A stretch of DNA of 64,000 nt, from assembly GCF_002994745.2 (NCBI RefSeq), contig NC_037089.1, positions 86,886,347-86,950,346 on the forward strand, written 5' to 3'. Below the pieces are notes generated by a model. It saw nothing but the letters and a program-made list of their open reading frames with translations. It was not told the origin of the DNA and did no database searches. This document shows positions 23,950 through 35,244 of the stretch, piece after piece. The position numbers were made by a program, and so were the translations under genes. The DNA comes from Rosa chinensis. Taxonomy: Eukaryota; Streptophyta; Magnoliopsida; Rosales; Rosaceae. Every line of letters begins with the position of its first letter. The stretch's first letter is position 1.

Positions 23950-24560
23950 GACATACGTTAGTTAGTACTTAGTAGTAGCTTCATTTCCTGCAAGTTATAA
24001 TCGTCGTCAAGAATAATAGGCTGCTCGGAGGAGACGACCACATCAACTTTTTCTAAGAACTTACAATCACATATGAATCGTCATCTCTAGGAATATAAAT
24101 GCTTCAAAAATATGTGAGGATTCAAGATTCTCAATAGATGCATCGTATTCACTTATTAGATTTTAACCGACCATTTCACAATATCAACCTAATATTACAT
24201 TCATCTAAATAGAAAAATACATATCTGATCGTAAAATCAACTTTTATAACAATATTGAGTATTATTCACCGAATAAGTCACATACAATCCTAACCAATTG
24301 ATTTTTATTCCAAGAGCCTAAACGGTCCTACAATGCAATCTAGTTGAAGTTATAGGAAATCAAACATTATTCAAACCTAATAAATTAGCCAATAACATCT
24401 ATGGTACACGGTAGCTACAGTTCAGCATTATTTAAGCAGGACTACACTAGAAAGAAAACCCCTTTGGTTTCAAATTGCATACAATAATGGTCACCACCAG
24501 ACAAGTTAACAAGTAATATATAAAGCCGGAAAAATGAAAAGGCTTAAGCAGACAGACAGC
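23950..24560. other. intergenic, no gene seen
   Basis: AT-rich spacer between cystinosin copy 2 and the RING relic; it contains a short direct repeat of AGACATACGTTAG-like sequence near 23930-23960. Confidence 0.4.
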
Positions 24561-24568
24561 TGCACCTC

Positions 24569-24781
24569 TTAATCAGTGGGCATTGGGTAGCGGGACACCG
24601 GGCACAGGTTATTCTTCTCCAGCCACGGGATAATGCGATGTAGATGAAAATAGTGCGAGCAAGGCAAGCGAGGGAGGAGCTGATCAACACCAACGCCCGG
24701 TTCTTCAAAATCCTCCAAACAAATTGGACATGGTGGCGATCTCGTTGCGAAATCCACGCTATGAAGTCTCACTTTCTCCAT
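24569..24781 (-). pseudogene. RING-H2 finger exon, zinc ligands lost, 5' end cut by copia
   Basis: The 70-residue frame contains a RING-H2 outline: CPICLEDFEE, then LPCSHYFHLHRIIPWLEKNNLCPVS. In the C3H2C3 pattern the sixth ligand (Cys after HxxH) is Arg and the eighth (CPxC) is Ser. Such a domain should not hold its second zinc or act as an E3 ligase. The coding frame continues a few codons upstream (AASTPS) and is then cut at 24803 by a copia LTR. This is a dead remnant of a RING-type ubiquitin ligase gene. Confidence 0.75.
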
Positions 24782-24802
24782 CGATGGAGTACTCGCTGCA
24801 GG

Positions 24803-27800
24803 TGATAGTTTTGTAAATGGAAAAGATATTTTGAGAGAGAAAATATATTGAATCTATTACTGAGGGAGCAAATCGTTACAGAATGAGAAGGAGAGGTTCC
24901 TATTTATACACCATGTGACCTACTGAAAGACAAACACGTGTATGTGAGCTGTAAACGTGAGCAACCTAATCATGCAGCTAATGTAGATTACTTGCTAATT
25001 AGTTGCTAATTAACTAGAAATTGACGGATAGAAGTAATTAACCCTAATGTGACAGGGAAAGACCAAATTGAGCCCCCATATACTATTCTAATATTCTAAC
25101 ACCCCTCCTCAGCTTGAAGGTGGGTCATTAGCTTCAAGCTGCTGCAGAGATATTGATGTTGAGCTGAGCATAGTCCTTTGGTGAAGAGATTTGCTAACTG
25201 TTCTTTGGAGCTGATGAACTGAAGTTTGATAGAACCAGCCTTGACCTGATCACGAGTGAAGTGAACATCCACCTCAATCTGCTTTAGTTTGGAGTGGTCA
25301 TCTCCACCATGACAGCAGCAAGCTGTCACACCATATATGTACTTCAGCCAGGAGGAATGAGTGGCAGTGTCTGGCATAGTCCCATAGGATGTGAGAGGCC
25401 TGCCTGCAATGCAGTAGAGTTTTATCCAGAGAAGTGGAAAGAAGCTGTCAAATGCCTTGTGATGAGAATGAGGTAATTCCCTTAAGTACTGCTTGTTGCC
25501 AATCTAAGAGTTCTTTAGAAGGAGCTTGAGTTGCAAAATGATATGTCTTGTGAGGAAAGGTCTCACTTGAAGCTCTTTCATTGAAGTTCCCAGAAAAATG
25601 CTCAGAGATATTATGATATGGCTGAGAGATAGTATTCTTGTAATTCTGAGAAGGGCAGCCTTGTTGAGTGAATTGAGGCATAAACCCGGAAGGTGTATTG
25701 CTAGTTTGTGGAGAAGCATCAAGCGGGTAAGATGGAGACACATTATTCTGAGAGAAACCACTATAATTATGAGATTGAGAACCAATAAATTGTGGTGAGT
25801 CAGAACTAGCTCTGTAGAAATGTGGAGTGCTAAGCTGTTGAGGCATAATTTAGGATTGCTGAGACAAATTGCTTCCCCTGTTGGCGCCAAAGTTACTATG
25901 CATGTGAACCTCCATTTTGAGCCACACATCCAGATTGCAGAGTATATGATCCAATTAAATTCTGAGCAGGATATTGAGAGTGCTCAACACTGTGGACCAC
26001 AGAATTGGTTGGAAGAGTTGACTGATATGCATTTGTAACATGTAGAAATGTAGAGTTCACAAATCCGGAGTTGGTGGACAAATTATGTGGAGGTGAAGTA
26101 TATCCAACTTGACTTGTGCTAACAGGTGTAGAACAGTTAAAAGGCATAGCCAAACTAACAAGATTGAAGCCAACAACATGTTGAGAAAAACCAGTAGGCA
26201 AAAATGGTGAGGTGTGAACAACATTTGCAGTAGGAGAAAGAGTAATGGAACCAGATGCATTACCATTTGCAGTAGGAGAAACAGCAATTGAACCAGATGC
26301 ATTACCATTGGTCATGTCCCTGAAACTATCACCATGTGTCACCATTATATATAGTCTGGGAAGGCAAAGAAATAGACTCATTAGCCTCTTCAATTTCAGC
26401 TTCAGCAATGAGTAAAAGGGACCTTAACTCTTGTATTGAAATGGGGTTATGCTTAGCCCTAATTATAGTCTTCATGGTAGTATAGGCTGATGGCAAACCA
26501 AGAAGAATAGAGACAATTATGTCTTCATCTGTCATATGAATCCCTACATTAGCCAACTTATCACAAGCAATCTTCACTCGATCCAGGTAGTTGTCAATAG
26601 AATCTGACCCTTTTTGAAGTTTGTAAAAGTTGCTCTTTAGTTGCTCTTTGTGAAACCAAGAAGTAGAGGCATACCTCTCTTTAAGCAAACACCAAAATTC
26701 TCTAGAAGTGTTACTGCCAACAACCAAAGAGAGAACACCACTGGATAGAGTAGCAGCAAGCAAAGTCATAACAGCATAATCGTTTTGCTTCCAAGTAAGG
26801 TACTCTGTTGTCATTTCAGATGAGACACTACCTTCTTCTGTGATCATGTATTGTGAAGGACAAGGGAATGATCCATCAAAATACTTCATTAGGCCACAAC
26901 CTTTTAACATTGTTTCTAATAAAATTTTCCATGTGACATAGTTAGAGCTATCTAACTGGACTAGAATCAGATTGTAGAAATTAGATAGTATAAGATTGCT
27001 CAAATCAAAACTGTTATTCATGATGCCTGACTGTGGATAGCAACAACAGCTGCAGTGTGTAGAGCAACAACAAATAGGCAACACAAAATAATGTCTTGAC
27101 TGTTGATAGTAACAATCAAGCTGCAGCACTTCCAACACAACTTTCAGCTTATGCAATGTGTATTCTAGATGCGTGTAGTGATTTAAGCAGTAGAAGCAAC
27201 AGGTAGTGCCATAGTGAGACCAAGAATGAATGAGTGAACTTCAAGAAGTATCCAAAAGTGAACAGGACGGATCAGAGAGCATGAACACGAACAACTCCGA
27301 GTATGAACAAGAACAATTATCACTTGCTGAAAAGATTAAATTTGAAAAATTGAGTCTTGAACTTCTTGTATCACAGTTAGGGTTTCAATCTTCTTCTTTC
27401 AAATTTGAACAATCACTATGAATCTCGTACTAAAACTGAATCGTTATACATGAAATTCAAAACCGAGGCTTCGTAACTAAAATTATCAACAAATTTCAAC
27501 AATCTTGACGAAATCTCCCAAACTTTCCAGAGCTAGAAAAATAAACTTATCTGAATCAATCTCAAAATTGAATAAATTTCTGATAGGTAAGAATCTGAAG
27601 CAAGAAGATGGAGGAGCTTCATGAAACACAAGCAGCTAGAGCTCTGATATTGAATCCTGATCGAACCTGGCTCCTAATTCCATGATAGTTTTGTAAATGG
27701 AAAATATATTTTGAATCTATTACTGAGGGAGCAAATTGAGAAGGAGAGGTTCCTATTTATACACCATGTGACCTACTGAAAGACAAACACGTGTATGTGA

Positions 27801-27936
27801 GCTGTAAAGCATGAGCAACCTAATCATGCAGCTAATGTAGATTAGTTTCTAATTAACTAGAAATTGACAGATAGAAGCAATTAACGCTGATGTGACAGGG
27901 AAAGACCAAATTGGGCCCCCATATACTATTCTAACT
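24803..27936 (-). mobile_element. copia derivative with both LTRs and deleted pol
   Basis: Left LTR 24803-25101 (TGATAG...CTAACA) and right LTR 27683-27936 share sequence throughout; the right copy is shorter through small deletions. A polypurine tract (minus GCTGAGGAGGGG) borders the left LTR. The minus-strand interior has Gag (26329-27021), a Gln/Ser-rich Gag tail (25448-26328) and a final RNase H piece (25096-25377, IEVDVHFTRDQVKAG, LANLFTKGL). Protease, integrase and reverse transcriptase are missing, so it could move only with outside help. No matching target duplication was found, and the right flank looks like a further LTR scrap. Confidence 0.85.
26329..27021 (-). pseudogene. copia Gag protein, N-terminal part
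   Basis: The frame starts MNNSFDLSNL and shows retrotransposon Gag features: LDSSNYVTWKILLE, LSSGVLSLVVG, REFWCLLKERYAS, LKSNFYKLQKGSDSIDNYL and ILLGLPSAYTTMKT. This is the UBN2/Retrotran-gag type of copia capsid protein. It stays open for about 230 codons and stops at 26329; downstream Gag-tail sequence sits in other frames. A CCHC zinc knuckle was not seen. Confidence 0.8.
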
Positions 27937-27949
27937 AGAAATTGAGCCC

Positions 27950-28200
27950 CCACGTTTGTTTAGAGTTTGTTTCATTTAGGTTCAGTTAATAATCCCTATT
28001 GAATAGGGACTTGCTGTTAGGATTTGACTTATTCATTAGCTGCTGTTACCACGTTTTTAGTTGTGATTAAAACGTGGGTTGTTTAATTTCCTTTCCTTAT
28101 CTTGTAAGGCTTTATAAGCCGACTGCTTTGCTTCAAGTTGAATAAGAGAGTTGATCTTCAATTACTGTGAGTTGTCTACTAGGTTTTTGAGTTCTACAAA
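27950..28200. mobile_element. possible solo LTR
   Basis: The sequence resembles the tail of a plant copia LTR: GCTTTATAAGCC as a TATA-like start, then AATAAGAGAGTTGATCTTC and a Thr/Ser-poor AT leader. Ends and target duplication could not be set. Confidence 0.3.
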
Positions 28201-28434
28201 AACTACCCATCAAACATGCATAGCTTACAGTAACAGTTAAACCTTAACTATGGGTAAATTGATCAAACACAAAGTTCAGTACTGAAAGAAACACATCCCA
28301 CATCACAAAATTGAAGCTTGTGCTTAAACAACCAAAACGCCCTACCCAACATTTCTCAAAGATTTAAACTTTAATCAAAACCCTAGTGATTTTACAAAAC
28401 CCAGAACCCAGAATTGAATTAAAAAGAGGCTAAC

Positions 28435-28516
28435 CTCTGAGAGCGAGATTGGAGATCATGAGGACTTGCCGAATGAACTTGAAGCGATTGATGTGGTGCT
28501 CGGTTGGTGGCTCCAT
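28435..28516 (-). pseudogene. unidentified first-exon-like segment
   Basis: On the minus strand an ATG at 28516 opens 27 codons (MEPPTEHHINRFKFIRQ...) ending at a good GT donor (28433-28434). The upstream sequence is GC-richer than the surroundings, like a plant gene 5' end. I did not recognise the protein and found no following exon, since copia sequence takes over near 27936. It may be the stump of a gene cut by insertion. Confidence 0.35.
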
Positions 28517-28699
28517 GGCTCCATCGTCTCTCAGACGGAATCTGTTCGACTTCGATACTCCGGTGTGGAAGACGCTTAATCCCTTAAATTGTTTTTTTTT
28601 TTTTGCAGGCCTACATAAATTTTTTTTTTAGGCCCCCTGAAACTTGAGGCCCTAGGCCTGGGCCTGCTTCGCCTAGGCTTAGGGACTGCCCTGGTAGAG

Positions 28700-29030
28700 A
28701 GTTCATTCTCAAATAACTCTAATTGTATTCTCTCCAATTGATTATAGTGAAATTTCTTGCCGCCTCCGAAAGTGGACGTAGCTCAATCACATTGATTAAG
28801 TGAACCACTATAAATTCTTATGTTCTTGTGTTTGCTTTCTTTTCATTGTTTGGTTGCTCATTTAGTTCCATATCAATATTTTGTTTGCTACGCTTCCACA
28901 CAACAAACTGGCAACAGAGCTCTGGTTCTAAATTGGGAGTTGATTCATTGATTGGAAACCATGGTTGACGAGAAAAATAAAAGGGATGAGTCTTCGATCA
29001 AGTTCTTTGCATTGGTCGACTACCAGGCCA
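28700..29030 (+). mobile_element. copia LTR end and leader fragment
   Basis: The sequence shows the usual 3' part of a copia LTR (GTGGACGTAGCTCAATC, GAACCACTATAAATTC, GCTTCCACACAACA), then a degenerate primer-binding site (TGGCAACAGAGC) and a short Gag-like start MVDEKNKRDESS near 28962. It breaks off within about 80 bases. Confidence 0.6.
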
Positions 29031-29338
29031 TCAATTGGTAATGCCAAATTTGAAGTTGAATTTAGGGTAACATGAGGCATACATGCACGCACCAGAAATT
29101 TGTGTTTGGGTAATGTGGAATCATAATGAAAATGCAACAGGAAATGTGCATCTCACTAGGTGTTTGTAATATATGTTATAGGATGACGTGCTGACCAAGG
29201 CCTTTTTCTTTTGTTTTGGATTCTTTGTGGAAGTTAAACGTGGAATATCATATCCCAGAAGATCCGAAATACTTTGACGTAGAGTGGAAACGTCTAATTG
29301 AGCTGACAATATCTCTTTGTTATTTGTACCCCTTAATC

Positions 29339-29535
29339 TGCTTCTTAGTTATGGTAAGGTCATTGCTCAAATGGGTTGCACTCAAAATTGGAAATTGTTT
29401 TCTCCAAGTAGAATTATAAGCATGTGATAGCTTAGTTCAAATGGGTTTAGCTTTATAGTCCAAATGTACCTTTTCGCATTAGTAGTAGCTCAGTTCAAAT
29501 CCGAACTCTTAAAGTTGAATTGTAGTAACAGTAGT
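29339..29535 (+). pseudogene. ATP12 intron 1 relic, left part
   Basis: The stretch matches ATP12 intron 1 at about 17029-17220 (shared blocks CTTAGTTATGGTAAG, GTTTTCTCCAAGTAGAATT, AGTTCAAATCCGAACTC). The match resumes at 34013 after a copia element. No exon accompanies it. Confidence 0.85.
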
Positions 29536-29944
29536 TGTTGGCGTGAGTCACTCCTGCATCGTATCCCATAATTGTAGCAATTGTTATGTAATTAGGATTG
29601 TGTAATTATTCAGAATATTATGTAGTTAAGGGGGAGTATATTACGATGTCATTAGGTAATCACTTTCCTATTAGGGTTCTGCATACTTTGTATATATACT
29701 CCTTCTTTGGAGAAGATCAAAATAACATCAGAAATTCCCAAACTTTCTCTTTGCCTTTGTTTTGTTCAACTTGGTATCAGAGCAGAAATCCTTTGGACTC
29801 TGTCTCATTTGTTTTCGCTGCAAATTTGTCTTTGTACTCCTTGAAAGTTTGTCCTCTATTCCTTTCGCCCTAAAACCCTAAAATTCCCATACCTTGCCGT
29901 CGGCCTCTTCTCCCCTTGTGTTTGTCAAAATTTGCTGGTTGAAG

Positions 29945-32900
29945 AAGGAAAATGGAAGGAGCAGCTCCATTCAACAATCAGGTGATTTGCAACTATTGTA
30001 AAAATATTGGTCACTACAAGAGTCATTGTCCCCAGCTTATGAGATGCAACTCCAATAACTCTGGGTGGAAAGGTGGTAACTACAGTTAAAAGGGCAAGGT
30101 TGCAATTCAATTGGTGTTGGAGCAAGAACCGGACTTCTATGGTATGGAGGGCCAAGATCTCACCAAGGGTAATGTTTCCTTAACTCAGGAAAAATAAGGT
30201 AAAATTGGTGTTGCTTTATGTGTTTCTGGCTTTACTGGTAGTAATACATGGATAATTGATTTCGGTAAATCTGATCATATGACCTATGATAAGTCTTTCT
30301 TTGTTTAGTTGTCATCCCCATCCATAACACATGTCTCTAATGCCAATGGTGAGTCCTTCCCAGTCTTAGGAATTGGGTCTGTCCAGGTTACACCTTCAAT
30401 TACTCTTCATAATGTTCTCTTTGTACCATCTCTGTCTCATCATCTCTTATCTGTGTCTCAGTTGAATATACAAAACAAATGTTATGTAACCTTTTATCCT
30501 ATGTATGTCATTTTTCAGGATCTGTGCACTCATGTGATAATTGGCAAGGGAGACCTTAAGGAGAGTGTTTCACTTGGATTGCATGTACGCAGGACAGACA
30601 CAAGCACCACCAAGTCTGCAAAACCCTGTTGCCCTGACATTGAGTTCTGATCGGTTGAATGAGTTGTGGTTGTGGCATCGCCATTTAGGCCATCCATTCT
30701 TTGGAGGTATGAAGAAGTCCATGCCCTCTCTGTTTTTGGGAATAAAGGAGTCTAGCTTGCATTGTGAGACTTGTGCTTCAGCTAAAAGTCATAGGTCTAG
30801 CTATCCTTGTAGTTTTCAGTCTAGTACAATGCCTTTTGAATTGATTCATTAGGATTTATGGGGACATTCCAAACATTCAACTCTTTCTGGAATGCGTTAT
30901 TTTGTTTTCTTCATTAATGATTTCATAAGATTGACTTGGGTTGTTTTACTTAAGTCAAAAGATGCAGTCTTCTCTGCTTTTACAGCTTTTCATAATCTTA
31001 TCCGTACCCAATATGATGCTCATATTAAGATATTTCGGTCTGATAATAGGGCTGAGTTTGTTAATCATTCATTTCGTGATTACTTCCAATCTCATGGAAT
31101 TGTTCACCAAACCACTTGCCCACAAACACTAGAACATAATGGGGTCTCTGAACTGGAGAATCTTCATTTGTTAGACATGGGTCGTGCCCTTCTCCTTAGT
31201 GTCAGTATGCCTAAATACCTTTGGGGAGAGGCAGTGTTGTGTGCCTCCCATCTTATTAATTGTCTTCCATCTTCCTCTCTTCAATGTCGTATTCCATTTT
31301 AGGTATTGTCTAGTTATGTCTCTATCCCATCTCTTAATACCCTTCCTGCTCGCGTCTTTGGTTCTGTAGCCTATGTCCATCTGTATAAGAACCAACGTGC
31401 CAAGTTAGATGCAATGGGTCTCATGTGTGTCTTTGTCGGGTATGAGACTCATCAGAAAGGATATAAGTGTTTTCATCCTTCCTCTCAACTATTTTATGTC
31501 ACCATGGATGTGACATTCAGTGAGGATACATGTTATTTTCCACCTTCTACGACTCATAGTCAGGGGGAGCAGGGTGTTTTTTTATGAAGGACAGTACGAA
31601 ACAGGACCAACGATCGATCTCTATATCTCAAACGATCGATCGTTTAATGAAGAGGAATTGGGAAATGTCTAGTGCCCTGAAAACCAACGACACTCCTGCA
31701 GAAACAGAAAGGCAATTTCCGAACAGAGCATTGCGAGTTCTGAAATAGAAACGACAATTGCTTTATCGTCTAGCCTTGGCCATGCAACTGCCAAACAGAG
31801 CATTGCGAGTTCCGAAACAGAAAAGGCCATTGCTGAATCGTCTACCCTTAGCCATGCAACTGCCGAACAGAGCATTGTGATTTCCGAAACAGAAAAGACA
31901 GTTGCTGAATCTTTTACCCTTTAAGAAGAAGATCCTAATCGTTCAGTCTGTCTCTCTCCATCAGTGGTCTCCCCTGTTCAGTCTTCACTTGAGGTACGTA
32001 GTAGTTTACCTTTGTCCCCTAACCCACCTTTGTCTAGTAGTATTGTTCCTTTAGTCGATTCTACACAGGTTCAAACACGAGTCTTATCGGAACGCTCCAC
32101 TCGTGGTCAGTCCCCAAAGAAATATGAACCAATTTTGAATGCTAAGGCCAGGTATCCTGTAGCTAATTTATGTGTCTACCCATAGGTTGCTAAATCGTAT
32201 GTAGCCTTTGTGAATCAATTATCTTCTGTATCACTTCCTAATAAAGTGCAGGATACAATGAGGGACGAGAAGTGGATGCAAGCAATGACAGTGGAGATGG
32301 ATGCTCTTGAGAAGAATTGTACGTGGGAGTTAGTATCATTGCCACATGGGAAGAAGACAATTGGTTGTCGGAGGGTGTACATCGTGAAACACAATTCTGA
32401 TGGTTCAGTGGACAAATATAAGGCAAGATTAGTGGCTAAAGGCTATACGCAGAAGTATGAAGTGGATTATGATGAGACATTTGCACCAGTGATCAAAATT
32501 AACACAATTCGAGTACTCATTTTGTTAGCTGCTAATCTTGATTGACCTTTGCAACAGTTTGATGTTAAGAATGCATTCTTACATGGTGATCTACATGAAG
32601 AGGTTTATATGGATTTACCTCCTGGGTATGGTACTTCTACTGGAGAGCAGGTGGTGCGCAAATTGAAAAAGTCTTTTATGGTTTGAAGAAGTCTCCCAGA
32701 GCTTGGTTTGGCAGGTTCAACAAGTTCATGAAGAAAATTGGGTACCGACAGAGCAATTCAGACCGCACCTTGTTTCTTAAACATCGGTGTGGTAAAGTGA
32801 CTGGATTGATTATTTATGCTGACGACATGGTTGTGACAGGTGATGACTTTGAGGAGATCCAGAAGTTACAAGGTCAGTTATCTTATGAATTTAAGATGAA

Positions 32901-33770
32901 AGATTTGGGTAATTTAAAATATTTCTTGGGAATTGAAGTTGCTCGTGGGAAGGATTGTATTGTGTTGAGTTATAGGAAGTATGTTCTCGACTTGCTGGCA
33001 AAAATAAGTATGCTTGATTGTCAACATGTTGATACTCCTATTGAGCAAAACCATCGTTTAGCAGAGTATTTGGATCAAGTACCTAAGAATAAATGCAGAT
33101 ACCAGAGGTTAGTTGGCCGATTGATTTATTTATCCCACACTAGACCAGATTTAGCTTGTGTAGTTAGTGTGGTGAGTCAGTTTATGCATAATCCTAGTGA
33201 GGCTCATATGAGTGTTGTATTTCATATTTTGCGGTATTTGAAGTCTGCTCCAGGGAATGGATTACTCTTTTCAAAATAGTCACTTGGATGTTTCTGGATA
33301 CACAGACGCGGACTAGGCATGTAATATTACAGATCACAGGTATACTTCGGGCTACTTCACATTTGTGGGTGGTAACTTGGTTACTTGGAAGAGCAAGAAA
33401 CAGAAGGTGGTGGCTCGTTCTAGTGCAGAAGCAGAGTATAGAGGAATGGCCTGAGGACTTTGTGTGATGTTATGGTTAAGAAATTTGTTGAGAGATTTGG
33501 GGTTCAGGCAGAAAAAGGCTATGCCGCTTTATTGTGATAATAAGGCTGCAATTGAAATTGCTCACAATCCTGTTCAGCATGATCGCACAAAGCATGTAGA
33601 GGTAGATTGACATTTCATTAAAGAGAACCTGGATGGACAGATCATTATGTTTCCCTTCGTTTCTACTGATGAACAGTTAGCAGATATTCTTACAAAGGCT
33701 CTCTCGAGTAAAGCATTTTATGACTCACTTGACAAGTTGGGCATACGTGATCTGTATGCTCCAATTTGAG
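29945..33770 (+). pseudogene. broken copia gag-pol
   Basis: In order: a CCHC knuckle (CNYCKNIGHYKSHC, near 29985); a protease site reading IIDFGKS where active enzymes have D-S/T-G; GAG-pre-integrase (WHRHLGHP, 30670); integrase pieces (30892-31302); RT (32210-32545, KARLVAKGYTQ, then YADDMVV at 32815); RNase H (SSAEAEYRGMA, 33420; CDNKAAIEIA, 33535) and LADILTKAL. Stops interrupt it at several points including 30842-30852, 31302, 32185 and 32545. The protease change and stops mean no activity. Confidence 0.85.
31700..31905 (+). repeat. 72-base in-frame tandem repeat between integrase and RT
   Basis: About three units of 72 bases (24 codons) with the shared word CAGAGCATTG at 31724, 31796 and 31868. 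In frame they read variants of EQSIASSETE...AIAESS. The insert lies where copia polyproteins have a variable linker. Confidence 0.85.
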
Positions 33771-34012
33771 AGGAAGTGTTGGCGTGAGTCACTCCTGCAT
33801 CGTATCCCATGATGGTAGCAATTGTTATGTAATTAGGATTGTGTAATTATTTAGAATATTATGTAGTTAAGGAGGAGTATATTACGATGTAATTAGGTAA
33901 TCACTTTCCTAGTAGGGTTCTGCATACTTTGTATATGTACTCCTTTTTTGGAGAAGATCAAAATAACATCAGAAATTCTCAAACTTTCCCTTTGCCTTTG
34001 TTATGTTCAACT

Positions 34013-34125
34013 GTAGTAGGTTCCTTTGGAAATTGAACTTACTATTCTTGCAAGTTTTGGAATTATTGTTCATCAAATGGCTTTTATTTGAGATTGTGTA
34101 TTGGAATTGTTTGAAGCATTTGTGT
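34013..34125 (+). pseudogene. ATP12 intron 1 relic, right part
   Basis: This continues the ATP12 intron match from 29535 across the copia insertion, corresponding to about 17220-17330 (GGTTCCTTTGG, CAAATGGCTTTTATTTGAG, GGAATTGTTTGAAGC). The two halves share GTAGT, the target duplication. Confidence 0.85.
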
Positions 34126-34129
34126 TACA

Positions 34130-34424
34130 ATGACCAAAATTTTGAGTATCGAGGAAATATCGATGATTTGAAATGTGGAAATTTTGACGGAAATATCGAA
34201 GATATATCGATATCACTAAAAAATAAAGAAAAATGATGAAAATTTGTAGAAAAACATGAAAATTTTAAATGAAACTTTTCGAGATGTTTATTTGATCAAT
34301 TATTTACTATATTTTAAGAGAAAACCTTGAATAAACATTATTACATAGCGAGTTGTAGTAATATAAGGTGACATAATATATGTTGAGTCACTAACAATTC
34401 TTGAAAATTCACTTTAAACATCTT

Positions 34425-34467
<43 letters not shown>

Positions 34468-35235
34468 GGGTAGAAACCTAATGGGAAACTAAGCCATCAA
34501 GCCATCATCGTCTCTCACTATAGAGCTTGAGTGTATTTCGAAAATAGTCATTAAATGATACCTCACCCTTATAGTTTTGCGTGCGTGTGTGTGTGAACAA
34601 TATGCATGGTTTAGAGGAAATTAGCTATGGGTTTTTGTGCTAATAGTTATTATGATTTACAAACATTGCTCAATTTTGGCCATAACTATAATTATCTGTA
34701 GGTGTACAAATTTGAAAATTGTAGAAAATCTAGAAATATTGGTGAATTTTGGAATGTTTTATAAATCTAGAAATATTGATGAATTGTCGGAGACTCTTCA
34801 GTACACGGCCGTGTACATACACTGCCCATGTGCAGCAACTCTGATTGGTCACACTACGTGGGTCCACATGTTTTGCACATGTTTTGATTGTCGAGTCAAC
34901 GCATTCGACGACCCAGATTTCACTACGTACGCCGTGCACGTCCACCCTCCGTGTACTGAAGAATTTTCGATGAATTGTGAAAATTGCAAGTTAGATAGAT
35001 TTAGCAAAGTTTCCGATTCATCAAAACGAAGGTTATATTAATATATAAGTTACATACAGCCATCAAATGTGATGGCAGCGGAATTGGTTGAGCTGCGTAT
35101 GTGATATCACAATCAATCAAGGTTCGAACCTTGTCAATTGCTTTGTTGGTGTTTCTGGAAATTGAGTGGAATGTTCGCGAAATATTCGCCAAAATTCCGG
35201 ATATATCGGATCATTTCTAAAATATCCCGATATTT
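34130..35235. repeat. GATATTTC-rich noncoding element
   Basis: Both ends carry ATCGATATT/CCGATATTTCGG-type sequence; similar sequence occurs at 16330-16440 and 38577. The middle has a (TA)n run (34428-34461) and a tRNA-like piece. It is probably a nonautonomous DNA element, but no exact ends were fixed. Confidence 0.4.
35064..35135 (+). repeat. possible tRNA-like SINE relic
   Basis: A B-box-like GGTTCGAACCT at about 35121 follows TTGGTTGAGCTGCG at tRNA-like spacing. Flanks are AT-rich and no tail is visible. Confidence 0.3.
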
Positions 35236-35244
35236 CGGGAAATT

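Larger units (their letters stand above)
29536..34012 (+). mobile_element. copia retrotransposon with two LTRs and GTAGT target duplication
   Basis: 5' LTR 29536-29771 and 3' LTR 33777-34012 are both 236 bases. They start TGTTGGCGTG and are flanked by GTAGT at 29531-29535 and 34013-34017. A tRNA-Met-type primer-binding site TGGTATCAGAGC follows at 29772, and a purine tract (TTGAGAGGAAG) precedes the 3' LTR. The interior runs Gag zinc knuckle, protease, integrase, RT, RNase H, but Gag before the knuckle is nearly absent and each domain is broken by stops. The LTRs differ by only a handful of bases, so the insertion is fairly recent although the coding part is decayed. Confidence 0.93.

Noticed and set aside
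28601..28700. GGCCCTAGGCCTGGGCCTGC-type sequence as a gene or regulatory island
   Set aside because: Looks like a generic repeat end; no boundaries or function could be supported.
34428..34461. (TA)n run as a promoter
   Set aside because: Simple microsatellite with no gene following.
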